From the IMG/VR virus record IMGVR_UViG_3300046002_004546, positions 1 through 21,600 of that record: DNA of 21,600 nt; one strand, given 5' to 3'. How positions within the stretch are numbered: the first letter of the stretch is position 1; every line of letters begins with the position of its first letter. The notes beneath the pieces were generated by a model. That model saw nothing but the letters and a program-made list of their open reading frames with translations. It searched no databases and was not told the origin of the DNA. Position numbers and translations under genes: made by a program. Positions 1 to 8,244 of this stretch are shown in pieces. This DNA comes from a virus.

Positions 1-337
1 TCAGACCAAAATCGAGGGCCTGCGAGTACTCTACCTCAACGCGCACTCCGTGCCAACGAAACCACAGATAGGCCACGTCAAGAGCCAGCATTACAGCCGC
101 GATAGAGGCGATTGCAGCACTTCCCGGAATCGGCCTCCGAAGATGCAGCCAGAACAGAACCGAGGCGCTACACAGGCTGATAACCGACCATGACCGCCAA
201 GCCGTCTCAGGAATGAGCAGGCCTAGCACATACGCTACTGTCCAGCCCGTCAGAATCGTCAGGGCATACGGGCTTGCTCGCCTGTCGAAGAACGACAGAG
301 CGCAGACAAACAGGCAAGCCAGCCCGTACTCGATCAT
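1..337 (-). CDS. Four-helix membrane protein, 3' end outside window
   Basis: Reading the complement from the ATG at 337-335, the frame stays open for 112 codons to the window edge. The translation begins MIEYGLACLFVCALSFFDRR and shows four hydrophobic segments at about residues 3-17, 24-43, 49-66 and 72-93, with Arg-rich turns (FFDRR, HLRRP) between some of them. It is therefore very probably an inner-membrane protein. Its start overlaps the stop of the upstream polyproline peptide gene as ATGA, so translation of the two is probably coupled. The place, after the tail fibre and tailspike genes, is where many phages keep lysis genes, so a holin-like role is possible, but no family was recognised. 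The C-terminus lies beyond base 1. Confidence 0.7.
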   Translation of the reverse strand, partial: MIEYGLACLFVCALSFFDRRASPYALTILTGWTVAYVLGLLIPETAWRSWSVISLCSASVLFWLHLRRPIPGSAAIASIAAVMLALDVAYLWFRWHGVRVEVEYSQALDFGL

Positions 338-432
338 TTCTTCTTCGGCGCAGGGCGGGCCACGCGACCGGGCGGCGGGGGTGGCGGCGGGGGCGGAAGT
401 TGGCCGCCGGGGCCTTTGCTCAGTTTCTTCAT
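334..432 (-). CDS. 32-aa polyproline peptide
   Basis: This small frame starts at the ATG at 432-430 and encodes 32 residues: MKKLSKGPGGQL, then nine consecutive prolines, then GRVARPAPKKK. The start is well supported: AAAGGAG at 445-439 lies 6 nt before the ATG, and the gene begins 17 nt after the tailspike stop. Its TGA at 336-334 overlaps the next ATG as ATGA. Both ends are lysine-rich and there is no hydrophobic stretch, so it is neither secreted nor membrane-inserted by sequence. Nine prolines in a row are known to stall ribosomes unless EF-P acts, so it could pace translation of the coupled membrane protein, or act as a small basic ligand; both ideas are inference. No family was recognised. 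Confidence 0.65.
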   Translation of the reverse strand: MKKLSKGPGGQLPPPPPPPPPGRVARPAPKKK

Positions 433-449
433 TTCAGTCTCCTTTGGGG

Positions 450-2363
450 TTAGGTGGCGATAAAGCCATGGGCACGGCATCGAGCCAAGAGCGCATTTAA
501 CTGTGTGATTGCTGAGGCTGCGTCGGTAGCATCCGCCACAGCCGCTCCTTGAAGGCCCAACACCTTCGTTGACCCCGCAAAGATGGACGTGGCGTAATAG
601 ATCGACCGGACGCCAGCCGAGGACGTGCCAATATCATACGCATTGTTCGACGCAGGGAAATAGTGACCCGTTCCCGACCAGTCCCACCGCGAAGTCGCGT
701 TAGTAACAATGCGGAAAGTGTGGTTGGTCGCGGTCCCTGCTGTTCCCACTGAAGCCTGAGCGTTGAGCTCAATCTTTGCGCCGCTCTGACGCTCCGCGCT
801 GATAATGCTGTTCGCCCCGTTGCGAGACAGGACCAGATTGGCGTCGGCGCTCAGAGTGTTAAGCGTCGTCCCGGTGGTGCGGAGGCCAACTAGCGCGCCA
901 TTGTTCGTTCCCGAGACGACCGAGTTGTTTGTGTCCCAGCCAGCGTCCCCGCCATAGCCTCCCGTGATGTTATTGGCGGTGTCAAACGCGGTGCAGCGGC
1001 TTCCGCTGGAACCGGAAGCAAAGAACACGCCGTAGCCCTGACCGCCCTTTTTACCGGTCGTGGTCCCGTTCATGGACTGCCCGCCCGTCAGCGACACGGC
1101 AGAGCCAGAGCTTACATAAACCCCGTGATAGGTTCCGTTCTGGACAGTCCCATCAACCCACGAGTTGTCAACCGCCGTCGTCCCGGTCAGGACCAGACGC
1201 GACACTGAAGTATCAATGAAAATGCCATGTTTGGCGTTGCGCGAGGCGGTGTTCCCCGCGCCCGAACAACCCTGCACGTTGTTGAACGCAAACCCGTAAT
1301 CTAGGCCAGCCGTCGCCTCGTTTCCGCTGATCGTGCAGTTGCGGATGCTGCTGAACTGGAATCCCGGAGAGCCGTTACCGCTGGCCAAGTTTCCGATAAA
1401 AACACTATCGCGAACAACGTAGTCACCGTTCGCAAACGTCCCCTTGCATTCAAGCCCCTGCAAGGTGTTGTCGCACAGGACGTTATTCGCAAAGACACTT
1501 TCCACGAACCCGTCGTAAAGGTCAGCGCCGTCACGGGCGTTGTCGATGCAAGTGTTATTAGCAATGATGGTCCGGTAGGTAAGACCACTGGTCTTGATCC
1601 CGTCCGTACCAGACAGGCGGCAAATGTTGCCGTAAATCTGGCTGTTAGAAGTACGAACGATCTGAAGGCCAGAGCTTGCGGTGCGCTCCGTGGTGCAGTT
1701 CAAAATACGGTTTTTGGTGTTAACCGAATAGTCGCCAACACTGTTCGCAAGATACACACCGTAGTGACCGCCAATGACAGTCACGTTCTCAACGATGCAG
1801 CCCGTCCGGTCCTGAATGAGAATATCCGAGCAGCCAGACGCTGCGCCAGTGGCGATGTTGGTTGCGTTAGCGGTGCCGTTGACCGTAATCCCCGCAATCC
1901 GCACATTGTCGGCGTTGACCAGAATACCGGGCAGGTTCTGTGCAGCGGCGGTGTAAACAAGGATGCCGTTACCAAAAAGCTGAGTGCGGTCCGTGCTGAC
2001 CACAAGCCCGTAAACATTGGCCCCCGACGTGATCTTGTACGTCCCGTCCGGGAAGAACACGGGGCGTCCGGTGTCGATAGCTTTCTGAATAGCCGCCGTG
2101 TCATCGGTCACGCCATCCCCAACAGCCCCGAAATCCTTTACAGACACCGAGTCGCGAAGACGGTCTTGAACCCGGCGCAGCACCGCACCGACGCCAGATT
2201 GCAGGAAGGCCGCAAGCGTCTGGACCACATAGGTTCCGAACGCACTAGCCGTCAGCCTCCGCAAAGGCCCCGGCGAGCGATAGGCTGCCAGTACGTCTGC
2301 ATCCTCAACCGGCGTAGAGAGCGCGGTAAGTTCTGGATAGGTCTTGCGGGGGGTGAGGGCCAT
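450..2363 (-). CDS. Beta-helix tailspike with pectate-lyase-3 domain
   Basis: A 637-aa protein that probably forms the trimeric tailspike binding or cutting a host surface polysaccharide. Residues 1-70 look like a particle-attachment and lead-in segment. At about residue 73 comes VSVKDFGAVGDGVTDDTAAI, the typical opening of pectate-lyase-3 (Pfam PF12708) right-handed beta-helix spikes, followed by several hundred Asn/Gly/Thr/Val-rich residues with helix-rung spacing. Near the C-terminus, NAYDIGTSSAGVRSIYYATS resembles the knob repeat of phage fibres, and the last 30 residues (ADATDAASAITQLNALL and on) look like a short trimeric coiled-coil end. The start ATG overlaps the fibre stop as TAATG with only a weak ribosome site, so it is probably coupled. 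Catalytic residues were not assigned, so depolymerase activity is inferred from the fold. Confidence 0.88.
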   Translation of the reverse strand: MALTPRKTYPELTALSTPVEDADVLAAYRSPGPLRRLTASAFGTYVVQTLAAFLQSGVGAVLRRVQDRLRDSVSVKDFGAVGDGVTDDTAAIQKAIDTGRPVFFPDGTYKITSGANVYGLVVSTDRTQLFGNGILVYTAAAQNLPGILVNADNVRIAGITVNGTANATNIATGAASGCSDILIQDRTGCIVENVTVIGGHYGVYLANSVGDYSVNTKNRILNCTTERTASSGLQIVRTSNSQIYGNICRLSGTDGIKTSGLTYRTIIANNTCIDNARDGADLYDGFVESVFANNVLCDNTLQGLECKGTFANGDYVVRDSVFIGNLASGNGSPGFQFSSIRNCTISGNEATAGLDYGFAFNNVQGCSGAGNTASRNAKHGIFIDTSVSRLVLTGTTAVDNSWVDGTVQNGTYHGVYVSSGSAVSLTGGQSMNGTTTGKKGGQGYGVFFASGSSGSRCTAFDTANNITGGYGGDAGWDTNNSVVSGTNNGALVGLRTTGTTLNTLSADANLVLSRNGANSIISAERQSGAKIELNAQASVGTAGTATNHTFRIVTNATSRWDWSGTGHYFPASNNAYDIGTSSAGVRSIYYATSIFAGSTKVLGLQGAAVADATDAASAITQLNALLARCRAHGFIAT

Positions 2364-3418
2364 TAGGCAAGCACCTGAATATTGATGCTGGTGGGACTGA
2401 CAGGCCCAGCCGCGTTATTGAATGCGATGATGGTGACGTAAGCAGTGTTCCTGCTACTGACTTGCAGGAAGATGCGTGGGTCAGTGTCCTCAAAACCAAG
2501 GAAAACTGCGTAATCTGTGGAAGCCATAGCCGTCGTGAAGTTTACTTGAAAAACGCCCGTTCCAAGCACTGTCACACTGGCGATGTTTCGTCCGTAATCG
2601 ACGGTCGAGCCACTGAAATGACCCCACGCTTTAAGCTCAGTGTTAAGCCATGTACCGTCCGCGCCTAGAACTTTCCTAGCCGCCGCGTCCCCCGCAGCAG
2701 GAGCCGGAACAAGGCCCTTCGTTCCGCCAGCCCCCGAATCCCCCACAACCGCATTGAGGATTGCCGTCGCCTGAGTAGCCGACAGGTCTTCAGGAGCGCC
2801 AGAACCCGCCGTGGTGCGGCCCTTGATCGTCTGCGTAGCCATGTTGGCCAGCTTGGCATTCGTGAAGCTCGCATCAGGAACCGTGACCGTATTGGAGAAG
2901 GTTTGCGGGCCTGTGAATGTGCCGGTAGCGGCTACCGTCAGGGTATCACCTACGGCATTGCCAAGCGTGGTATTGCCGTTGATCGTCAGGTTCGCGGAGG
3001 CTGTGATGCTCCCCGTAACCGTCACGTCTCCGGTGATGGCCAATGGGCCTGTAATCGTCCCGGCGAAGGTCACGCCGAGTGGGAAGGTTACGCCGGTCGA
3101 GTTTGCCGAGAAGACAGCAATGCCGCCGCACGCAAGCGCAGCCTGATTAGCAGCCGGGAAATAGAAGCCCGTATCGCCGTCTCCAATCACAGAGATTGCA
3201 GGAGCCGAGACAAGGCCGTCAGAGACGGAAAGGCCCTGAGCAAACGGGATGCGCGCCGACGCCGTGGTCTGGCCGTCAGATGCAAGCGAGCCCGTCAGCG
3301 CCGTAGCCAGATCGGCAAGCGTGACGTTCCAATCATCCGAGAGAATGGGCGTCTCGGGAGTGGCCGGGTTCCAAGTGTTTGAGGGGGGCGAAAATGATCC
3401 GCTGCCATTTCTAGGCAA
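2363..3418 (-). CDS. Tail fibre protein (TTG start)
   Basis: A Ser/Thr/Ala/Gly-rich fibre protein of about 351 residues. The frame can be extended to a TTG at 3430, but the TTG at 3418-3416 is better: GGAGG at 3428-3424 lies 5 nt before it, and the product then begins MPRNGSGSFSPPSNTWNPAT, the familiar PRNGSG opening of phage tail fibres, followed by a DIATALT-like segment (ADLATALTGSL). The middle has repeated TxTGxIT-type strand motifs expected of a thin beta-structured shaft, then KGLVPAPAAGDAAARKVLGA, common in fibre tips, and a C-terminal beta-rich domain. It probably attaches to the tail and contacts the host, working with the tailspike just downstream (1-nt overlap). Confidence 0.85.
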   Translation of the reverse strand: MPRNGSGSFSPPSNTWNPATPETPILSDDWNVTLADLATALTGSLASDGQTTASARIPFAQGLSVSDGLVSAPAISVIGDGDTGFYFPAANQAALACGGIAVFSANSTGVTFPLGVTFAGTITGPLAITGDVTVTGSITASANLTINGNTTLGNAVGDTLTVAATGTFTGPQTFSNTVTVPDASFTNAKLANMATQTIKGRTTAGSGAPEDLSATQATAILNAVVGDSGAGGTKGLVPAPAAGDAAARKVLGADGTWLNTELKAWGHFSGSTVDYGRNIASVTVLGTGVFQVNFTTAMASTDYAVFLGFEDTDPRIFLQVSSRNTAYVTIIAFNNAAGPVSPTSINIQVLA

Positions 3419-3423
3419 ATCGG

Positions 3424-3428
3424 CCTCC
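3424..3428 (-). promoter_or_regulatory. Ribosome-binding site setting the tail fibre start
   Basis: The complement reads GGAGG, followed by 5 nt and TTG. No purine-rich site precedes the alternative TTG at 3430. Together with the PRNGSG protein opening, this fixes the fibre start at 3418. Confidence 0.7.
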
Positions 3429-3514
3429 AATGATGTATGATGCGGGCATGGAGAAGATCGTCATCTTGCTTGCCGTCTTGGTTATGCCGTTTGCGGGAGA
3501 GTGGGGGACGGCGA

Positions 3515-5668
3515 TCATTGTCTTGCTCGCCTTTGTCCTTGTGTGGAGTTCTGAGCGTCGGGCACAAGTTGTGACGCCACCACAGGCGAGCGCAGAAGTG
3601 CCGCAATCAAGCCGTCCACGTCTCGTGTGGAGCCGCCCCGGTCAGACGCTCGATAAAGCTGGTTAGCCAGCGCAATAGCAGGCTTCGAGTACGCAGCAGA
3701 AACCCCGCCGGTCAGAAGCCCGGCCATCGTCAGCGCGGCAGGATCAAGGCCGAGAGCCATGCCGCCGCCGCCGAGGCCCGCACCGGTCACCAGCGACCGC
3801 AGCGGCGTACCGCTATCAGGGACAGTGCGCGGGAGAACTAGCATTGCGTCGTCTGTCAGGTCTTGCATGAGGCTTTCGCCCCGTGCGGCCCGTCTATCGC
3901 TCGCCTCGCCGATAACAGCGCGGTTCAGAGTGGCGGGCGACGCATCCCCGCCGCGACCAGCAGACGCAACGTCGGATGAGGCTTTGCGGACAAGGCGGTA
4001 TTGAGCCTCTGCTGCGTCCGCCGCAGAGACCTGATCTAGCGCGTCTTGCGAAACGCGGCCAAGGTTGTCCCGCCATGCCGTCCGCGCTTGGCGAAGACGG
4101 TCACGCAAAGCGGTCATTTCAGGTCGGGTCGCCGCGCCTGCCTCAGCCTGTCGAGACGCCGCCGCTAACTGAGAGTCGATTCGCTTCCAAGTCTGCCCGT
4201 CAATCTCGCCAGACGCCTGACTCAAGATGTTATCAAGGGTCGAGTTCAGGGAGGCCGCCGCGTCGCCCGTCAGCATATCGGGCCGCCGCGCTTCTAGCAG
4301 TTCCGCCAAAAGTTGAGGGTTAGCCGTGTCCACAGAGACAGGATCAAGAGCGCGCCCATAAGCGCCACTAATAATGTCGTCAACCGACCGAACACCCGCG
4401 CGCCCCGCCGTGTCATCGACCCGTTGGCCAAGCGAGGCAATCGCCGTGTTAGATGCCAGATTGTCGAAACTGGAAAGCGTGTCCCGTTGGCGAGAGCGGA
4501 TTACATCGCCCGCGAAAGGAAGAGACGTTAGTGCGTCCTCGACACGCTGAGAGCCGCCACCCAACATTTGCCCGTAGGTCAGTTCTTGCCCCATGCGAGA
4601 CAAGCGCCGTTGCGCGGTGTCGGTAGCGGGCTGCGCAAGGCGGTTAACCCCCGCCTGCAAAATACCGCCAGTTCCGGCTGACAAAGCCGCCCCAAGCGCC
4701 GCTGCCTGCGAGCGGTCCTGAAGGCTACCGTCCGCGTTCCCCGCCCCAAACAGCGCGCCGCCAGCACTACTGAGCGCCGCCGCCCGCAATGACTTGTCCG
4801 CAGCGTTTGCGCCCCCCGACACAATCTTGCTGCCAGCCCCCCACGGGGCAAGCATCGTCGCACCAAAGCCAGTCAGGCCCCCCGCAACGCGCTGGGCACG
4901 GTTAGTTTGGTTGTCGATTTCCTGAAGCGCGCGGTAGCTGTCCCGCGTGTCGGAGTAGCCCCGGCCACTGATAGCTCCAGCCGCCGCTACAGCCGCATCC
5001 TCAAGGAACGGGACTTGTTCGGCCGTCGCCATTGCAAAGGCGCGGCTTTGATCGCCAAGATTCCGCTCGCGCAGATTGACGCCCCCTAGACCCTGATCGT
5101 TCGCCGAGTTCTCGTCAATGTACGCATCGCCGGTCATCCGCCCGATAGAGCCGTCAGGATGCTGAACATACATTCCGCGAGACAGATTCATCGCGGCCCT
5201 ACGTTGCGCGAAGTCCGCCTCCGAGCCAATCTCTACGTCTTGCAGAACAAACGGGTTGGCCTCCGAGGAGCCGGGGCCGGTATAGGACGGGGAGTTACGC
5301 GCGTTCATCGCCGCCAGCGAGTCGGTGTAGATGTTCTCTGGACGGTGAATGTTCGGGTCGGATGGAGCGTCCTCGACAATCGGGGCTTCAGCCGCCCAAT
5401 CCTCAACACCGACAGCCGGTTGCTGGCGACGTTCGGCCATAAGCCGATCAGCCTCTTCCGGCGCATACCCCTGATAAATCAGGTTGTCGCGTTCCTCCGC
5501 ATCCGTAATGCCAAGGTCATTAAGGGCGGGAGCGGGAGGCGCAACAGGGGCCACAGGCGCAGCACGGCGCGGCTGAGGACGCGGAGCCGCAGGACGTGCG
5601 CGAGGGGGCGCAGCAGGCTCTTGGCCGACAACGGGAGCATTAGCCCACCAAGCGTCTTGCATGGTCAT
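3515..5668 (-). CDS. Large ejection / internal virion protein
   Basis: A 717-aa protein that I place by context as an ejection protein, carried in the head and released into the cell envelope with the DNA. It is the last of three long unknown proteins between nozzle and fibre genes, the slot used by P22 gp7, gp20 and gp16. The N-terminus begins with a WWANAP-type segment, followed by a Pro/Ala/Arg-rich stretch to about residue 50. A Gly/Ala-rich, partly hydrophobic region (roughly 262-330) and another near the C-terminus could meet membrane. No lysozyme or transglycosylase motif was seen. GGAGG lies 8 nt before the ATG, which overlaps the upstream stop as ATGA. A second ATG two codons later is possible. 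Confidence 0.72.
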   Translation of the reverse strand: MTMQDAWWANAPVVGQEPAAPPRARPAAPRPQPRRAAPVAPVAPPAPALNDLGITDAEERDNLIYQGYAPEEADRLMAERRQQPAVGVEDWAAEAPIVEDAPSDPNIHRPENIYTDSLAAMNARNSPSYTGPGSSEANPFVLQDVEIGSEADFAQRRAAMNLSRGMYVQHPDGSIGRMTGDAYIDENSANDQGLGGVNLRERNLGDQSRAFAMATAEQVPFLEDAAVAAAGAISGRGYSDTRDSYRALQEIDNQTNRAQRVAGGLTGFGATMLAPWGAGSKIVSGGANAADKSLRAAALSSAGGALFGAGNADGSLQDRSQAAALGAALSAGTGGILQAGVNRLAQPATDTAQRRLSRMGQELTYGQMLGGGSQRVEDALTSLPFAGDVIRSRQRDTLSSFDNLASNTAIASLGQRVDDTAGRAGVRSVDDIISGAYGRALDPVSVDTANPQLLAELLEARRPDMLTGDAAASLNSTLDNILSQASGEIDGQTWKRIDSQLAAASRQAEAGAATRPEMTALRDRLRQARTAWRDNLGRVSQDALDQVSAADAAEAQYRLVRKASSDVASAGRGGDASPATLNRAVIGEASDRRAARGESLMQDLTDDAMLVLPRTVPDSGTPLRSLVTGAGLGGGGMALGLDPAALTMAGLLTGGVSAAYSKPAIALANQLYRASDRGGSTRDVDGLIAALLRSPVVASQLVPDAQNSTQGQRRARQ

Positions 5669-7173
5669 GGCTTACGCCTCCGCGAGCCATCGGGGGCGAT
5701 AAAGACAGCGCCGCTAGGAAGCGCGTCATACTCCTCACGCGACTGAACACTAACAGGCTCGCGGGCCTGACGCTCACGGGCCAGACGGATGCCTTCCGCC
5801 AGAGATTCCGGCGTGTAACTGACATCAGCGCCAGACATTTGCTCAGCGTACTTACGCTCGCCCTCGGTTGGGTTCGTGCCGAAGAACGGAAGGATGGCGG
5901 CGACAAGCTGACGCGCTTCGTTTTTGAATGTCTCGGTAGCGCGGACCTGACGGATAGCGTCTTGGTTTCCTGTCGCAGCAAGCGCGCGAGCCGCGCTGAG
6001 GCGTTGTTCAGCGGCATACCCCGCGATAACGTCAGGGAGCAGGGCTTCCATGTTTGCAAGTTGTGGAAGGGTGCGGACAGCCGCCGACGCGCGAGAGCGG
6101 GCCGTTTCCGCCGCTGCAACCTCGTTTCGAGCGGTCCCTATGGCACGTTCACGGTCTTCCGCAGACTGACCTTGGAATACACCGCCCGCCGCCGAAGCCG
6201 CTGACATGGTAACCGGCTGACCTTCCGGGCCTTGCACGTTGACGAACTGATAGGGCGCGCGAGCCGCCGCTTCCGCCCCCGCCGTAACGCCCGCGTAACT
6301 GGCGCGGCTGGCGTTTGAGGCGTCCGCCGTAGCGCGCTCCCTAGCGCCTAGAGCCTCAATAGCCCCCGCCAGATTGCGAACCCCGACGATGTTGCGGTTC
6401 TGGTCGTAAACAGGCTCCTCGCCTTGCTGAAGGTCGGGAAGGTAGCGACCGCTGGCGGCGGGATCGTTAGTGTCCACAAGGAAGCCGTTGACGTTCTCGA
6501 CGTTGCGGAACCGCTGGTTAAGAACCTCCGGGTCGTTCGTGTTGAACGGGGTTCCATCGGGACCGATTTGAATGTCCACTTCCGGGCGCGTCGCCATACG
6601 CATCCGGATTTCTTCCCACGTTTGCTGCGCCCAAGCGAGCTTACCGGGATCGCCGCTGTTAGCCGCTTCGGTAATCAGTGCAATCTCTTCCGGAGTAGGC
6701 CCGCGCGGGTTCGGGGGCGCAGCGGGGGCCGGTGCGGCTTGTGGGGCAGGCATGGGGCTAGCCGCAGGCATAGCGCCTTGGGGCGGGAGCGGCGCGCCTT
6801 GAATGCTCGCAGCCGGGGCAATCTCAGCCTGTTGCGGGATTTGCGTATTCGTCACCGGGGGCGGGGAAAGAGCATCCGCCAGAGCCAGAGCCGCTGGGGC
6901 AGGAGCCGAGCCCGGAAGAGGAGGGAGGCTTGCCAAAAGCCCTTCGCGTTGAGCATTCATCGCCCCTTCGCGCTCGCTACGAACCGTCTTGTCTGCCTTG
7001 TTAGCCCCCCACTGCGTGATGCCTTGGGCCAGCAAACGAGCGCCAAGCTCGCCGTAACCGCCCCGAATCTCGGTCGGCTGGCGTTGTTCCTCAAGCATCT
7101 TGGCCAGCAAGGCGCTGCGACGCATTGCGGGCGTCTCGATCATCTGAGGGGCAGGCATGGGGGCGCGGGCCAT
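5665..7173 (-). CDS. Ejection / internal virion protein (502 aa)
   Basis: A 502-aa unknown protein. Residues about 1-80 look helical and charged, 83-160 form a flexible Pro/Ala-rich linker, and about 330-460 are long Ala/Glu/Arg-rich helices. It ends with SREEYDALPSGAVFIAPDG and a basic RRRKP tail, a type of ending I recall from virion and ejection proteins of podoviruses. The fold and position fit an internal virion protein; there is no enzymatic motif. Its ATG follows the previous stop directly (TAAATG), and its own stop overlaps the next start as ATGA, so the set is translated together. The function is inferred from order and composition. Confidence 0.7.
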   Translation of the reverse strand: MARAPMPAPQMIETPAMRRSALLAKMLEEQRQPTEIRGGYGELGARLLAQGITQWGANKADKTVRSEREGAMNAQREGLLASLPPLPGSAPAPAALALADALSPPPVTNTQIPQQAEIAPAASIQGAPLPPQGAMPAASPMPAPQAAPAPAAPPNPRGPTPEEIALITEAANSGDPGKLAWAQQTWEEIRMRMATRPEVDIQIGPDGTPFNTNDPEVLNQRFRNVENVNGFLVDTNDPAASGRYLPDLQQGEEPVYDQNRNIVGVRNLAGAIEALGARERATADASNASRASYAGVTAGAEAAARAPYQFVNVQGPEGQPVTMSAASAAGGVFQGQSAEDRERAIGTARNEVAAAETARSRASAAVRTLPQLANMEALLPDVIAGYAAEQRLSAARALAATGNQDAIRQVRATETFKNEARQLVAAILPFFGTNPTEGERKYAEQMSGADVSYTPESLAEGIRLARERQAREPVSVQSREEYDALPSGAVFIAPDGSRRRKP

Positions 7174-8244
7174 TTACAGTTTCCCGTAATCGACCATGAG
7201 AAAGCCCGTCCAGTGACGGACAACCGCATCAATCCCCATCTTAAGAACGTCCTGCGCCATCACGCCGACATGACGCTTACGGCCCCAAACATAGCGGTAT
7301 TCATACACCGGAAGGCCGTTAGCCATCGTGCCAACGCGCTTAATGTCTCGCTTCAAGCGGCGATCCGAAGCACCAATAGCCGCCCCGCCAAGCTGGAACA
7401 GGCCGCCCATCAAGGCTTGCTGTTGTTGATTCCGAGATTGATAGTTCTGGTTCTGCTGGTTCAGGCTCAAAGCATTAGCCCCAAGCACGTCAGTCTGGCC
7501 TACGCCGGTCGGGTTGTACTGAACGCCCGTAGGCATTCCGACCTGCCCCGTCCCCAAGAGGGCCTGTAGCTGCTGAAGGGGTTGGTTCTGCTGATAAGCC
7601 CGCTCTTGAAGGCCCTGCGTCCGTGCTTGATTGTTGAACGTCGAACCGGCCAAGCCTTGCGAGAAAGCCCGCGATTGTTCGTCCCCGCCTTGGAACAGCG
7701 AGTCAGCCCGCGCTTGTCCGTAGGCGTCGTTACGGTCCCGAATCAGGTCTTGGCGCAGATTGCGGGAGGCGTCGCTATTAGCCCCCAAGCCCTGCGCTGC
7801 GAGCTTGGCGTCAGTCGAGGCTTCGTATTGCTGCCACTGAGGGTCAAGACGGCGCGTCGCCTGCTGATAGGCCGCGTCTTCGTACTTACCCCGATCAAAG
7901 GCGGCGGGGTCAAAACCTTGAAGGGCAGGAAGCCCCTCGGTGTTAAGCGGCTGGCCAAGGGCCGCGTTCACGCGCCCAAGCTGGTCACCCGCCGTTTGCA
8001 GCGCACCGCCATAGACGGACGTTGCCCGGTCATAGTTCTGCTGTTCACCGGCAGAGAGATTGGTTTCCTGACGATAGCCACCGGGCGCTGACGGGTCCGC
8101 AACATAGTTCACGGAACCTTGCGGCCCGCGAGTGTTTATAAGATTCATTCTTTGCTGCTCTTGCGCCGTGCGAATGTTCGCAGCCGACTGAGCGTTAGCA
8201 AGTTGGACGGGGTCAGGAGCCGCCGGGGGTTTTGGCTTCGACAT
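7174..8244 (-). CDS. Q-rich virion protein with C-terminal S74-like chaperone fragment
   Basis: A 356-aa protein. Residues 1-290 are helical and very rich in Gln, Ala and Asn, with an opening (PKPPAAPDPVQLANAQSAAN) of the kind seen in podovirus ejection proteins. From Ser293 it switches to SDRRLKRDIKRVGTMANGLP and on to VGVMAQDV, the signature of the intramolecular chaperone (peptidase S74) domain usually found at the end of tailspikes and fibres. Ser293 and Lys298 have the spacing of the known self-cleaving Ser-Lys pair, but the domain is only about 64 residues, shorter than the full fibre form. AAAGG lies 8 nt before the ATG. The start lies inside the 3' end of the GNAT gene (32-nt overlap). 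Confidence 0.78.
   Translation of the reverse strand: MSKPKPPAAPDPVQLANAQSAANIRTAQEQQRMNLINTRGPQGSVNYVADPSAPGGYRQETNLSAGEQQNYDRATSVYGGALQTAGDQLGRVNAALGQPLNTEGLPALQGFDPAAFDRGKYEDAAYQQATRRLDPQWQQYEASTDAKLAAQGLGANSDASRNLRQDLIRDRNDAYGQARADSLFQGGDEQSRAFSQGLAGSTFNNQARTQGLQERAYQQNQPLQQLQALLGTGQVGMPTGVQYNPTGVGQTDVLGANALSLNQQNQNYQSRNQQQQALMGGLFQLGGAAIGASDRRLKRDIKRVGTMANGLPVYEYRYVWGRKRHVGVMAQDVLKMGIDAVVRHWTGFLMVDYGKL

Noticed and set aside
334-432. Polyproline peptide as an Rz1-type spanin
   Set aside because: Rz1 is proline-rich but needs a signal peptide and lipobox cysteine; this peptide has no hydrophobic segment and no cysteine.
213-500. 95-codon plus-strand frame at the left end
   Set aside because: It is antisense to the membrane, polyproline and tailspike genes, and lacks a ribosome site; the minus strand has better starts and overlaps.
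6424-7569. 381-codon open frame on the plus strand
   Set aside because: It is antisense to two well-supported genes, is Arg/His-rich as expected of shadow frames in GC-rich DNA, and has no ribosome site or recognisable domain.
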